DNA of 64,000 nt from the NCBI GenBank assembly GCA_011947345.1, contig JAAVTG010000593.1:62001-126000 (forward strand), in the 5' to 3' direction. This document shows positions 11,999-22,600 of the stretch, piece by piece. A program made the position numbers and the translations under genes. The DNA is from Phytophthora quininea (Eukaryota > Oomycota > Peronosporomycetes > Peronosporales > Peronosporaceae). The number at the start of each line of letters is the position of its first letter. The stretch's first letter is position 1. Below the pieces are notes generated by a model that worked only from the letters and a program-made list of their open reading frames with translations, was not told where the DNA came from and made no database searches.

Positions 11999-12641
11999 TT
12001 AACGCACAAGAGCGGCCTCCTCGCGATCTTCCTTACGCTCAAGAGCGCGTAGTTTCACATCTTCCTCCCGAGCCGCTTGGTTATCTGCCACCTCCTTCTC
12101 TTTCAAGCTAATTTGTAGCTCCTTCAGCTCGGTCTCCTTGCGTTTCTTTGGTGGGCTGTCGTCTTCAGTGCTTTCTCGGAGAGTTTCAGTTGCTAGACGT
12201 CGGGTGGTCAGCGATGATTCCTCTTTCCGGTTATGCTTCCGAAGCTCAGTTTCTTTCGCAGCTACTACACGAGCAGCTTGATCATCGAGCAGAGCAACAA
12301 TATCGTCCAATATTGTCGTTATTTCTCTCTTCCTCTGACACGCCTGACAACTTTGCAGCATTAGCTGCTTGCTCTCGATGAGCTTTCACAAGCTTCTCTA
12401 AGCGACCGCTGGCAGTCTTTCTGCTCAACCTCGCGCGAGGAAAGCTGTCATCGGCAACCAGTGTCGCTGCCAGAGCATTCCACTTTGCGAGAATACCGCC
12501 GCGGGGCTGCAGAAACTGTCGATCTCCTAGAGCCTGCCGGATGAGGGCCAAGTCTTCTTCATCGGTGAAGTTGCGGCGCCGGCCTTCCGCCATCTTGGAG
12601 AAATGAATGGAGAAATGTGTTTTAAATCTAGTGTGGCACAC
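11999..12641 (-). pseudogene. Myb/SANT-like second gene of the Harbinger element
   Basis: The minus-strand frame from about 12593 (MAEGRRRNFTDEEDLALIRQ) has a trihelix/Myb-like N-terminus with a tryptophan in KWNALAATL, then a charged Lys/Glu-rich coiled-coil C-terminus (12361-11999). A frame change near 12330 joins the two halves. Unlike most breaks in this window it is not of the -1 type. In Harbinger elements this partner helps bring the transposase to DNA and into the nucleus. Confidence 0.6.
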
Positions 12642-15300
12642 AAAGAGTTCTGAGGATCGTAGTCTTCAAAACCAATAGTTCCTGAGGCAAAACATCTTCA
12701 CATCAGCACGTTTTGTCGCTTTTTTGTTCTGTTACTCTCGTCTAAGGAAAATGTGAAGGTGAAGTCGCGTGCGAAACGTCTCTAATGACAGATCGTGGAT
12801 TAAACCGTTTTCGACAGCAGGGTCAACGTCCTTCTTCTCGACTGCACCAAAGGGGCTGTAGATTACGTTGGTACAGCGTTGCAAGATGTCGCCATCGACC
12901 ACCATGTATCGTCCTCTATCGACCGTCGCGGATGTTTTGATAAACTATACGCAGATGCCACTGACAGGATCGACGATTCTTAGGATGCGGTCAGTTCCAC
13001 CTTGACTTAATGCCACGTTGCATAATCGACACGGCCAGTTCTGCGTGCTGATATCCTTTGAGTAAAGATTTCGCTACAGCTGGCTAAAAAGCTTTGCTGG
13101 GTGGTGGATCATGACTTGTTTCGCCCCGAACAAGATGTGCTGCTGCTACGACGTTCAGGTTGAGTTTTCGAACGACAGAAGATAGGGAATACTGAGTGGT
13201 TTCGTCGATCCTGAGGGAAGGTCGACCGCGACGGAATTCCATCGTGTGCAGTCGATGACTGGCAGTTGCTTCTGACCGCAGCATTTGCTGTTCTAACTTC
13301 GAACGGATTTATTCGCTCGTCTGCACCGTTAGTGCAGGCAAGATTGATGCGAGTTTCTGTCGTGAACTCGTGGTTGTCCTGTTTGTCATAACAGGCTCGT
13401 CTAACTTCTTGTTCTTCAAGCAGAGCCTGGTTTGACACCCGAACATTCCTGCCATTATCATACACAATGGAGGGGTCATTGTACCTGTATTCACCGGCAG
13501 GGCAGAGATTGAGCATTGGCGCTTGAATCGGTGGTACATTGACTGTGCTGTTGATTGCTGTTGTTTCCGAGAGCGTGGTAGCCCGGCCATCATCCCAGTG
13601 GCTTCATAACGACGCATGCTCCGTTTTATGTCCTCCAAAGCACCGAAGAATGAAGCTTTTCGACTTTAGGCTGTTGTAACTCGAGCACGAAGTGTACTCG
13701 ACCGGGTAGCACCGGAAATCATTTGGTGTCCTGTAACCGCTGTTTGACAAGAAGCGAAGGCGGAGCTTCGTGTCGTCTTTGCTGGGTATGAGATCGTCGA
13801 CATCCTTTGGACTCGGGCGAACAGCACGAGATTCACTTTGTAGTGCAATTTGGTGCCCACCGCTCATTGCTTTCGCATGTGCCTATAGGCTAACTTGGAA
13901 CCTCCGCAATCGTCGTGAAGTGGTCATCTGTATTACACGCTGAAGTGTGCCGTCGCTGATGGTAAACTGAGATGCGAGATCGCCAGGCGTCGTCGATGGG
14001 GATGAAACGCATGCGCCGAACAATTCACTGGTTGTCTCGAGCGGTTCGAGGCGGCCGCTGTGAGTTACTTATCACAGTGACCGCTGAGTCCTTCAACATT
14101 TGATGAGCGACTTGTCGCTGGAGAGCAGGCCGATTTGCATTTGCGGCCAGTAGTTCATCGTCACTGATGGGAAGAGCGGCCGGGGATGTCAGTCGTGCCC
14201 GCTTACGTGTTGTTGTCCTGTTATAGTTCCAACTGTAGCTGATCCATTTTCGTTGATTACAGGCTCGTGATCAATCTCAGGATCAAACATGGCTACGCGA
14301 AGGCTCGATATTTTTGTGCGTGACCGGCTTGTGGTTACTCGATTGCGCGGTACAGTGCAGAAATCCAGTCCGATTTAGGCAGGAATGGGATGTATCGATC
14401 CATTCACGTGGTAAGTATAATCGACGGCTTGTCGGAAAGAAATTGGGCAGTTTGTTCGGTCTGAGGATCAATCCACGTCACAGACTCGTCAGGTCTGGGG
14501 ATGTCTTCACTGTCAACAATGACATCGAGAAGAGTGTGCACACTGTTGGATGCTGTTACTATTTGGGCCTGTCGTATCACCAATGCCTGTGACGAAAACA
14601 CCGTTTCAAGTGCGCCGCGACACCTTGGCGTAAGTGGGCGTCGGCACGGGGATGCAAGGTTTTCCGGTAACAGAAGTACGAACTTGATTGCGCAAAGGGC
14701 GGAATGCTCTACCATGGTCGTGAACGAATCTACAGCACTAAGCGAACCGCGAATGGCCTAAGCTTCGTGCTTTGTCTTGTCTCTTCCAGCGGTCGACGTT
14801 GAACCCGAGGCTGCAACTTGCCCCTTTGAGTTGAACACGATATCTATTGCGACTGTCAACCTCTCGAAAAGTTGTTTTCCCTCCAGTGTCCGGAAAACCT
14901 CCATATATTTTTGGTGGCAGCTCTCGCCTTCGTTGCAGCTTCATGTTCGCCGCCCACCATCTACAGTGCAAAGAGAGAGCTCCCAGCTTGTGCCACCGGT
15001 ATGCATTGCGTTCCACAGGCTGGTCGAGTTATATGGTGCCACGGCAGAAAAACGTGTAGAACAACAGACGGAGTTGTGTTCTTCTTCTCTTGCAGAGCTA
15101 TGGTCATGCTTGCTGTTCTATACCTGTTGGCTGTCACGAGCTGCTCAATGACAATCAATTTGCCGCATTCATGTCGCTCAGCCATACTTTGCGTGCGGCG
15201 CCCTCCAACGGTTTGCTTTTGCCGAAGCTGCTTCGTCGCCTTACGTGACGGTAGATAGACCCTGATTGGAAAATGATTCTGTCAATTTTTCTATACAGCT
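12642..15300. other. No gene recognised; degenerate coding-like sequence
   Basis: From about 14289 down to 13084 the minus strand has a chain of partly overlapping open stretches in changing frames (for example one starting MFDPEIDHEPVINENG at 14289, and YEATGMMAGLPRSRK near 13600). They look like a decayed transposon gag or host gene, but I recognise no domain. I see nothing informative in 12642-13080 or 14300-15300. Confidence 0.35.
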
Positions 15301-15309
15301 TCCTGTGCA

Positions 15310-16586
15310 ATGTGCGACGTCTCCCCGGCACCAGCAATCCCCATATCTGCTGCGAAAGATGGTCAACAAATATCACCAACTAAGCGCTCGACAGGCGGTA
15401 GCACCAAAACGCAGGAGATGATGAAGCAGTTCTGGGCTGACGTGAGCGAGCTTCACGAGATATTGGCGATCAATAGTGTGCCGTTGGATGACCTTTGCCG
15501 AGCGAGCGAGGATCACGAATAGAGATCCCCAAGCACAACGGGGAGGCCATCTTGGCTAACGAAAAGGAAATCCTGGCCACCAAGAAGCTCCTTTCGGCGC
15601 ATGAGGAGAGAATTTCGACATGTGGAGAGAGTTTCGGCTCATTCAAAAGTCTTGGTGTCAAGCCGGGTGCGTGCAGGTCAGCACGCCCGGGCCAACTTCT
15701 TCCTGGCGTGCTGACCTGCACGCCAGCGGCCAAGTGCCACGGCCGCCGTGCGCCAGCCTGCCTTGTGAGGCCAGGAGCGCACGGCAGGCACTCGCCACTT
15801 GAGTGCCGAGCACTCATCGGCAACTCTTAAGAAAACAAAGGAAAAGGAAACATTTTATATTTAGGTTTAGTATATTATAGGCAAAGAAAAAGAAACTTAC
15901 CCACCATGGAGAAGCCCAAGAAGCGCCTCCATGGCATGCATGTCGTAGCTAGCAAAGAGAACATCACAAACATAGTTCAGTTCCCAATTTGCGTCGTCCC
16001 TCCACAGTATCCAAACCAACGCTTACCTCACCACCGCCGTGTCCCGACACTTGGTCCATGAGAAGGGATTCTTGGCGCATGAGAAGAGAGTCTCGGCCAT
16101 GCGAAGAGCATTTTAGCTATCGAGAAGATAATCCTGTCGAACGAAAGGAGGATCCTGGCCAACGAACAGAGCATTCAGGCTAACGAGGAGAGCCTTCTGG
16201 AGCAGGAGAAGGTCCTCGCGGATCTGGCCAAGGCCAAGATCGCGCAGGGCCAGAAGCTCCAGGAACACCAGGCAGCACTCGACCACATACGACTGGAGGT
16301 GGACGACATAATCGATAGCCTCAATGCCATGGATCAGCAGCAGGAAGAGCATCGTCCAGAGCTCAACTGCCTGGTGTCGTGTTGTGCAACTGACCACGAA
16401 GTGACACTGCGCCAAGTGTTGGCAAAGTACCGAGACAAGCTATCGGAGAAGGCACCGGCTGATCTGGCACTCCCTGGCGAGAAGATCGAGCACCTTCGCA
16501 GCAAGTCTGAGCTAGACGAATTGAACGAGTGGGTTTTGGTCGAGTACGAGACTATCTCCAAGAAGTTCGTCGGTGACCCCACGTGA
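15310..16586 (+). pseudogene. Coiled-coil protein of unknown function, interrupted
   Basis: The N-terminal piece at 15310-15522 (MCDVSPAPAIPIS...) continues after a -1 shift as a repetitive helix (EAILANEKEILATKKLL). It is interrupted by a GC-rich hairpin block at about 15660-15805 and by non-coding sequence up to about 16100. The frame then reopens as ILANEQSIQANEESLLEQEKV and runs to a stop at 16584-16586 (...SKKFVGDPT). The C-terminal part (YRDKLSEKAP, then EYETISKKFVGD) matches the gene at 19.4-18.8 kb (YRDKMVERAP, then LDKVSKRFCGD), so both belong to one family of coiled-coil proteins with a short conserved tail. No known domain was recognised. I infer a single damaged gene. Confidence 0.55.
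15669..15723. repeat. Perfect 19-bp inverted repeat (hairpin)
   Basis: GCGTGCAGGTCAGCACGCC (15669-15687) and its exact reverse complement (15705-15723) are separated by 17 nt. A second, shorter inverted pair (GCCGTGCGC and GCGCACGGC) follows within 15740-15785. The block interrupts a coiled-coil frame and looks like a small foldback insertion. Confidence 0.8.
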
Positions 16587-16589
16587 TAC

Positions 16590-17269
16590 ATATGGAAGCA
16601 GTTGTGGAGCGTAGAGAGGCGTCGGGCGAGTACCAGGAATTGCTCCGTCGTTTACGGGGACAAGGCTCATGTGGAGGACGACAAAGAGGACGACAAATCT
16701 GCTGAGTAGCGGTAAGGAAGATTGGCAGTTCACAGTTAACGTCACCAATACTTTTCAGTTGATCAATTCGAGCTTTCTATCGATCGTCCGGTCTTGGTTC
16801 TACTTGCTTCCAATAGTGAGCCCGCATCCACCCGCCAGAACTAGTGGCATCTTCAATTTGCGCCAATTTTCCATCGTCCTCGTTCAGATCCACTCGTAAT
16901 GAGAGCTCACTCCGGCGTTTCGAAAGTACATACATATTTTTTCACCCAAGGCCGCCAACAGCTTGTCTCGATAAATCTTTAGCGACGGCGTGTTAATGGT
17001 TTTCTTTGCGGCTCGACAAAATGTAGCTGTTGTGCAGAAAACTGGACGGTCGCCTTGTGTCACCGTGGCTCGTGAAAGCCAAACATCGTTGCTTCTTCCA
17101 TTTTGGCCAGAAATTTCACTGCCGGCACAATTGCTTTACACAAACTTTTTCCAGCGAAAATCTAAGCCAGTTTGAGCTGCCTGGGTGATATTAATTGACG
17201 CCCAACATGGAAGTTTGTGAAGTGTTTTGGTATTATCTCTGCTGCGAGGTGTCGATAAGATCCATCGTG
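16590..17269. other. Intergenic, no gene recognised
   Basis: Only short frames without domains are seen on either strand. Confidence 0.4.
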
Positions 17270-17283
17270 CTACACAATGTGTT
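17270..17283 (+). repeat. Target-site duplication of the 17.3 kb LINE, left
   Basis: CTACACAATGTGTT is repeated exactly at 17773-17786. Confidence 0.85.
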
Positions 17284-17772
17284 AGTGCCCGTCATTAGAA
17301 CCAATGTGGAGCGAGCTATGGAGCCAGTGGTCGACGTTCTTTTGTGTCGATCTAAGCTGGAGGTTGCTGCTCTTCCCAAGATTGCAAGACCTCCGTAGGA
17401 ACTGGAGAAGTGAGCACAAAGAACTAATACATCTATGGAGGATCTACACAGCGATAGCCTTTCACGCAACAGGGCCGCTCAGGAACGACATTCATTTCCA
17501 GGAAACGACAGCTGAAGTGCCAAATATTCTCAATCTGCTGGACTTGTTCAAGATGCACTACCAATTCCTCTATCAACACGCACATGAGCTTCATTGCAAC
17601 TGCTCTGCAGTGGTCTGCGTGCTGCAACAACTTGGCGTTGATCCGCCAGAAAAAATATCCCGGAACCCATGCACCACTTGTGGACGACACGAACGTAACT
17701 CTCACGGATAGATAGCTTATCACCTCAAGACGAGAAATCCGCTAAACAGTTAATCAATTCAATTTCCTCCTC
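17284..17772 (+). mobile_element. 5'-truncated LINE (489 bp)
   Basis: Codes for the LINE tail (WSELWSQWSTFFCVDLSWRL, HFQETTAEVPN, FKMHYQFLYQHAHELHC) and ends with the family 3' end (CGAGAAATCCGCTAAACAG, then TTAATCAATTCAATTTCC). It is bracketed by a perfect 14-bp target-site duplication. The right duplication directly abuts the stop codon of the minus-strand NLP gene at 17787. Confidence 0.85.
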
Positions 17773-17786
17773 CTACACAATGTGTT
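17773..17786 (+). repeat. Target-site duplication of the 17.3 kb LINE, right
   Basis: This is an exact match to 17270-17283. A further partial repeat, CTACACAATGT, follows at 17787-17797 and includes the NLP stop codon. Confidence 0.85.
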
Positions 17787-18580
17787 CTACACAATGTCAT
17801 GAACATCGCCGTTGTCGTCTTCGCCCTCACGATGAACCAAAGAATCGGAATCGCTCCACGGGTTGGCCTTCTGGAGAATCGCCTGGAAATTGTCGTCGTT
17901 GACAGGAACTTTGCTAGCGCCGAAGCTTGCAGAGTTGAGTGCGCCTCGGGCAGCGTCGGTCAAATCGTCCCACATGACAAGGTCCTGAAACTTGCCCGGC
18001 TTTGTGGTGGCCTTCAGGTAATGGTGCGTCCCAAAGGCCAATGTGGACAGGATTTTAGCGCTGGTCCCGTTGATAGTGTTGGCATCGGGTGGGGAATACA
18101 CGTAGTAGCGGTAGCCTGTGGCTGACGTGGTCACGGCTGAAATCGTTGCAGTTTCCGAAGCATTATCCAGCCAAACAATGACATTCTCCCACCCATGGCG
18201 CCGACCGATGTAGAATGGGATCAATGCCGTGTCCTTGGGGAAGTACCAGGCGTACATGATGGCCCATTTGCCCTGGAACTTGATCGATCGCCCGTAAATT
18301 TGAGACCCTTTGGTCTCGCCGTATCCGTAGCTGCACTTTTTAGCCCACGTGAACACAGCACCCGCAAGACCCGCATTCGTGTTGCCGTCGGCATCAACAG
18401 CAGCGTACGGGTAGCAGCCACGAGCGACATACAGTTGGGGCTTGAACGTGAGAGCAATCGCGTACTCCTTGGTGGTTGGCTTGGTTTCAGGAAAAGGAAC
18501 CACTTCGCTGAAGGCGATCTCCCCGCAAGGATTGCATCGCAAAAGCTTAGCAAAAGGAGAATCGTGGCCAGGAAAGCCAT
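17787..18580 (-). CDS. NLP (NPP1-family) gene with a -1 frameshift after the signal peptide
   Basis: The start at 18580 opens a signal peptide (MAFLATILLLLSFCDAILAG). After the C4 run at 18521-18524 (G4 on the coding strand) the mature protein continues in the -1 frame to 17787. The mature part has GCYPYAAVDADGNTN, AIMYAWYFPKD, the heptapeptide region GRRHGWE (the usual His and Asp ligands replaced by Arg and Gly, as in the intact NLP at 4.1 kb) and VMWDDLTDAARGALN. It carries an acidic C-terminal extension (VHREGEDDNGDVHDIV) not seen in the other copies. Either a consensus base is missing in the G run or the gene has lost its secretion signal. An ATG at 18542 would give a protein without signal peptide, which is unlikely to be the native start. 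Confidence 0.75.
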
Positions 18581-18603
18581 CGGCGTCGTGCTTGGAACTG
18601 AAG

Positions 18604-18618
18604 AAATTGTAGAATGAA
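18604..18618 (-). promoter_or_regulatory. Oomycete Inr+FPR core promoter, NLP gene
   Basis: On the minus strand TCATTCTACAATTTC matches the initiator (TCAYTYY) plus flanking promoter region, 24 nt before the start at 18580. It supports the signal-peptide start. Confidence 0.65.
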
Positions 18619-18845
18619 AGGCACTGCTGGCAGAAGCGAACTTTTGTCGATCAGAAAGCATACAGGTATTACGCGCTCGTTTGAACACGTAGTTGATTGT
18701 GCAGATCGCCCAGCCACATCAAAGCAGCCTAAGTCTGATTCACCACAAAATCAGCTGTGAACTGGTCTCGACAATCCGCTTAGAGCATGTGCCGACGCAC
18801 TAGTAGATTAAACAAAATAGATTTTTACGTTCGGAGTGAATGAGT

Positions 18846-19387
18846 TTAGCCTAGCATCTCTGCGAGACCGTCGCCGACGATTCCTTCGAGACTGATGGCA
18901 TCTTTCATCTGCGCCACATGGACATCGCCGCAGAACCTCTTGGAGACCTTGTCGAGTTGGGTCAGGGCCCACTCATCACTTGGGCTCAATCCAGAGTCCC
19001 GCAGGTACGCAATCTTCTCTTCCGTGGTCATCAGCGTCTCGGGGCTCTCTCCACCATCTTGTCTCGATAGTCGATCAGCAGTTGACGCCGTATCGCGTCT
19101 TGACGGAGGGCATGGTGGGTCAGGAGATACCTCAGCTCCTCATCGTGTTTCTCCAGCTGGAGGTCGTGGTCGACGCGATCCTCCAGCAGCAGTTCGAGGG
19201 ATTCGTGCTGCTCCGACATCTTCTCTCGAAGGCTGACGACCTCAGTCTGGAGGTCCTTCACTAGCTGCTTCAGCTCCTGCACATCCGTAGCTTCTTCCGT
19301 CGCCGGTGCTTGGGCTTTGTCTTCTGCTCTCTGGACTGGCTTGTACATTTTCTTCTGGCCGCTTTGTCTTGGCATCGCAAAATGCAA
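18846..19387 (-). CDS. Coiled-coil protein, paralogue of the 15.3-16.6 kb gene
   Basis: The frame starts at 19387 (or at the Met at 19375, MPRQSGQKK). It has a basic N-terminus, an acidic linker and a long heptad-rich helix (LVKDLQTEVVSLREKM onward), then YRDKMVERAP. A -1 shift at about 19035-19045 moves the frame, after which a short conserved tail (EEKIAYLRDSGL, LDKVSKRFCGD) runs to 18846. Tail and spacing match the plus-strand paralogue 2.3 kb away in opposite orientation. Function unknown. I infer one gene with one missing base, since both halves align to the paralogue. Confidence 0.6.
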
Positions 19388-19676
19388 ACTGCTCCCTCAG
19401 TCCCTCAGCCTTAACGGAGGAAGGTCACTCACGGGCGCCATGTGAGTGCTGGTGTCGAACTCATCAAGACACAAAATGACCATTGACGAGGAATGACCAC
19501 AGAGGCAAGTTGAAGCAACTGTAGCCATCTCTAACGTCGTGTGTTGATACACCACTTTTATTTAAATCTACTACACGTTAATCTGAATTGGGTTGAAATT
19601 ACCAGTCTGAAACGGGCCAGACTCGCGCTCTCCTTCCAACAGACTCCAACCTCCATACATACGTCAGCAGAGGGCC

Positions 19677-22600
19677 ATGAAGACGGACAAGAGCTCGCCC
19701 AGCACTGCCCGGCAGTCGCGCCGCAAGAAGAAGCCCTCGGAAGACGCTTCTTTCGACGAGGTGGACGCCCAGATCGCCATCCCCATGGCCACGCGCCTCA
19801 AGATGCAGATGAACCGCAAGATGAACGTCCCCACGAGTCCCCAAGACACGCGTCTGCTGCGCTCGGGCATCGACCAGTACCGCAGTCTGCAGCATCTCAA
19901 CTCTTCTAAATCTAGGGGGAAGCGGCCAGATCTAGAGGCGCAGAGGAGCGAGCCCTCGCGCTCATGGAGAGGAAGCAGTTCTCGGCTGCCATTCCTTATT
20001 TTACAGAGGCTCTAAACGTCTCCAGTGCAGACACTGCCAATAGCTCCAGTGTGGTCAAATTGTACCACCAGAGAGGCCTCTGCTACTTGGCAACGCACAA
20101 GTACAAACCAGCGATCGAAGACCTGTCCAAAGTGATCCAATTGACCCCAAAAGTGCAGAACTGTATGCCAAAAGAGGCAAAGCGTATGCTGCGATGGGGA
20201 GCACCACGCAGCCATGCTGGACTACAATGAAGCGATTAATCTAGCGGCGACACAGGGACTGCTAAGAGACTGCGGACCGTTTGACATGAGTGAAGGAGGC
20301 TACGCAGGGAATATGCAGCTCAGAGGGCTCTATTTGGCAAGAGCCAAGGTCTACAAGGCCATGAATAACGTCACGCATGCGCTGGAGGATCTGGGCAACG
20401 CAGAGAACGCTGCCGGAGGGCATCGAGACCCAGATCTGTTCTATCAGCGAGCACAATTGTATCTGCAGTGCCATCAAGACCAGTTGGCATTGCAGGATCT
20501 CGACAGGTTCTTAGAGTTACAGGAAGAGGCGGAGGAGAGTCGGCATTTCGACGCTTCAGGTGGAGTTGGCGGTCTAGCGGGTTTTGTATCACCCTCGGAC
20601 TCGGATGAATCCAGAAATCGGTTGTTAGATGCGCTGTTGGAACGAGCTAAAGTGCTGCAGCGGATAGCAATGGAAGAAGATCAACGCGATCGGAAAGACG
20701 CAGAATTAGTGGCAGTAGAACAGGGACTTTCGGCACAGAACAAGAAGGTACGGAAGACTGGGAAGGAGGCCAAAAACTGACGCATTTGCCGCCGTCAAAC
20801 CCGCCCAACCCTGAGCCATATCGTGGTCTTGAGGCACGACGATTAGAGAAACGAGCATTACAGGACTATTCGAGGGCATTGGAATTGGATTCGAAAAACG
20901 TGGACGCTCTTCGATTACGTGGAGAAGCTGCGACGCATCTGGAGCGATACGAAGACGCTCTCGCTGACTTTGCGCGGGCAATAGAGTTAGATTATGATGA
21001 TTTCCAAGTACCTATGTCGCGTGCTAAACTGTACGAGCAGCGAGGTGACATTCAAACAGCACTGGAAGAAGTCACAGGCGTCTTGCGAGTCAACGGCTTC
21101 TTTATCAACGGATTATTTATGCGAGCACGGCTGTACGAGATGCTGGGCATTGTCGAGAGTGCGCAAAAGGATTACACGTCAGTGATCGAAGCGCATTTCG
21201 ATAGTAGCGGTGACAATACAGTCCCTGCTGGTAAAATCACAATGGAGCTTGCGTCTGGGGGACACTTACTACAGGTAACCATGGAAGGAAAACAGGAAGA
21301 CACGGGAAAAGTGGCGGGACGACACAAGGTGGTAAAATCACAAGCGAGGTGGCGATGAACGCGTTGCTGAAGCGAGCACGCTTGTCCTTGTCTATTGAGC
21401 AATTTGATGCTGCTGCTGCGGACTACTCTCGCATCTTAGATTCGTTTTCCAATAACATGGAGGCTCAGTTGGAGCTTCAGGAAACGTACGAGAAGAAAGC
21501 TGCCTTTGAAGAAAGGAAACAACGCGAAGCTGTGGCTTGGCTGGAGCGAAATGCCGACGCCGCTGACGGTGCCGGGGTGTTGACTGCTAATGCCAACAGC
21601 AATCCGACGTCTGGAAAGGGCAAAAAGAAGAAAAGGAAGAAAAGGAAAAAATCCAACAGCACTGCGACCTCGACCGGGAACCCTCCCGCTGGGTATGTGC
21701 TGTTGGAGGATGAGGAGGAACTCCTTCTTCAGCAGCAACAACAGGAAGAGGAGCAGAAGTATCAGGAACAAGCAGACCAGGAGGAGGAGCAACAGCAAAG
21801 TGTTACAGCACAGGAGATTCCTGTAGCTGCCAGTGTCGAAGACAATCAGGACGTCACAGCTGTCGAAGCAGCGCTGACGGATGAGTCATCGAATGAGATT
21901 GACAACTCTGACGAAACTACAGACACTGCCAAAACGTCTCCGGCGACAGAACCGTTAGAACTCGTTGTGGCTACATTGTCCGAGTCGGAAGAACAGAATG
22001 ATGAAGGTAAGGAGGCTCCTGCAAATACTGAGGAACTGACTGAAAATCCTCAGTCAAACAAAGACGATAACACCTCTAAAATACCCATGCCGAGCTCTCC
22101 CGTCATTGTAACGAGCGTTATGACTCGGGACGAGGCGTGGGAAAGTATGTGGGATGAAGAAGCGGACGAGCCACTCGCCGAGACGGATAGCACGCACCTT
22201 CTGCAGTCTTCTTGCGGTGACTCTGGTCGCAGTGGCGATAAGGTGGAAGTCAAAGCTACGACAGTGAACGATCTGCAGCTTGATGTCGTTGAGAAGGACT
22301 CGGAAACTGCGGAGGAAACCCAAACGTCTAGGGCTTCCACTTCAACTGGACTTGGTGAAGATGAAGCAAACGACGAGGCTTCAGGAAGTAGCGATGACGG
22401 GAAAGATGCTCCTGAGAAAGCGAAGACAGTCCTAGTGGACGACCGATATCTAAGAAAGCGAAAGAAGCAGCTGCTCAATGTCCGCGAGGAGTTGCAACAT
22501 GCATGTGATGAACGAGACAAGGAAGCGATTGAAGAAGCTCTGGCTCGAGCCGAGAGGAAGCAGATGAATGATGCCTTGCAAGAGGAAATCGAGCAGGCTC

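Larger units (their letters stand above)
10720..12641. mobile_element. PIF/Harbinger-type element with two convergent genes
   Basis: The unit contains a plus-strand DDE transposase (10720-11897) and a minus-strand Myb/SANT-like gene (12641-11999), the two-gene composition known for PIF/Harbinger transposons. I found no convincing terminal inverted repeats or 3-bp target duplication, so the true ends are not fixed. Both genes carry frame breaks. Confidence 0.65.

Noticed and set aside
10630..12720. Terminal inverted repeats of the Harbinger element
   Set aside because: GATGTTT-like sequences near 10645 and (inverted) 12690 are similar, but too short and imperfect to call.
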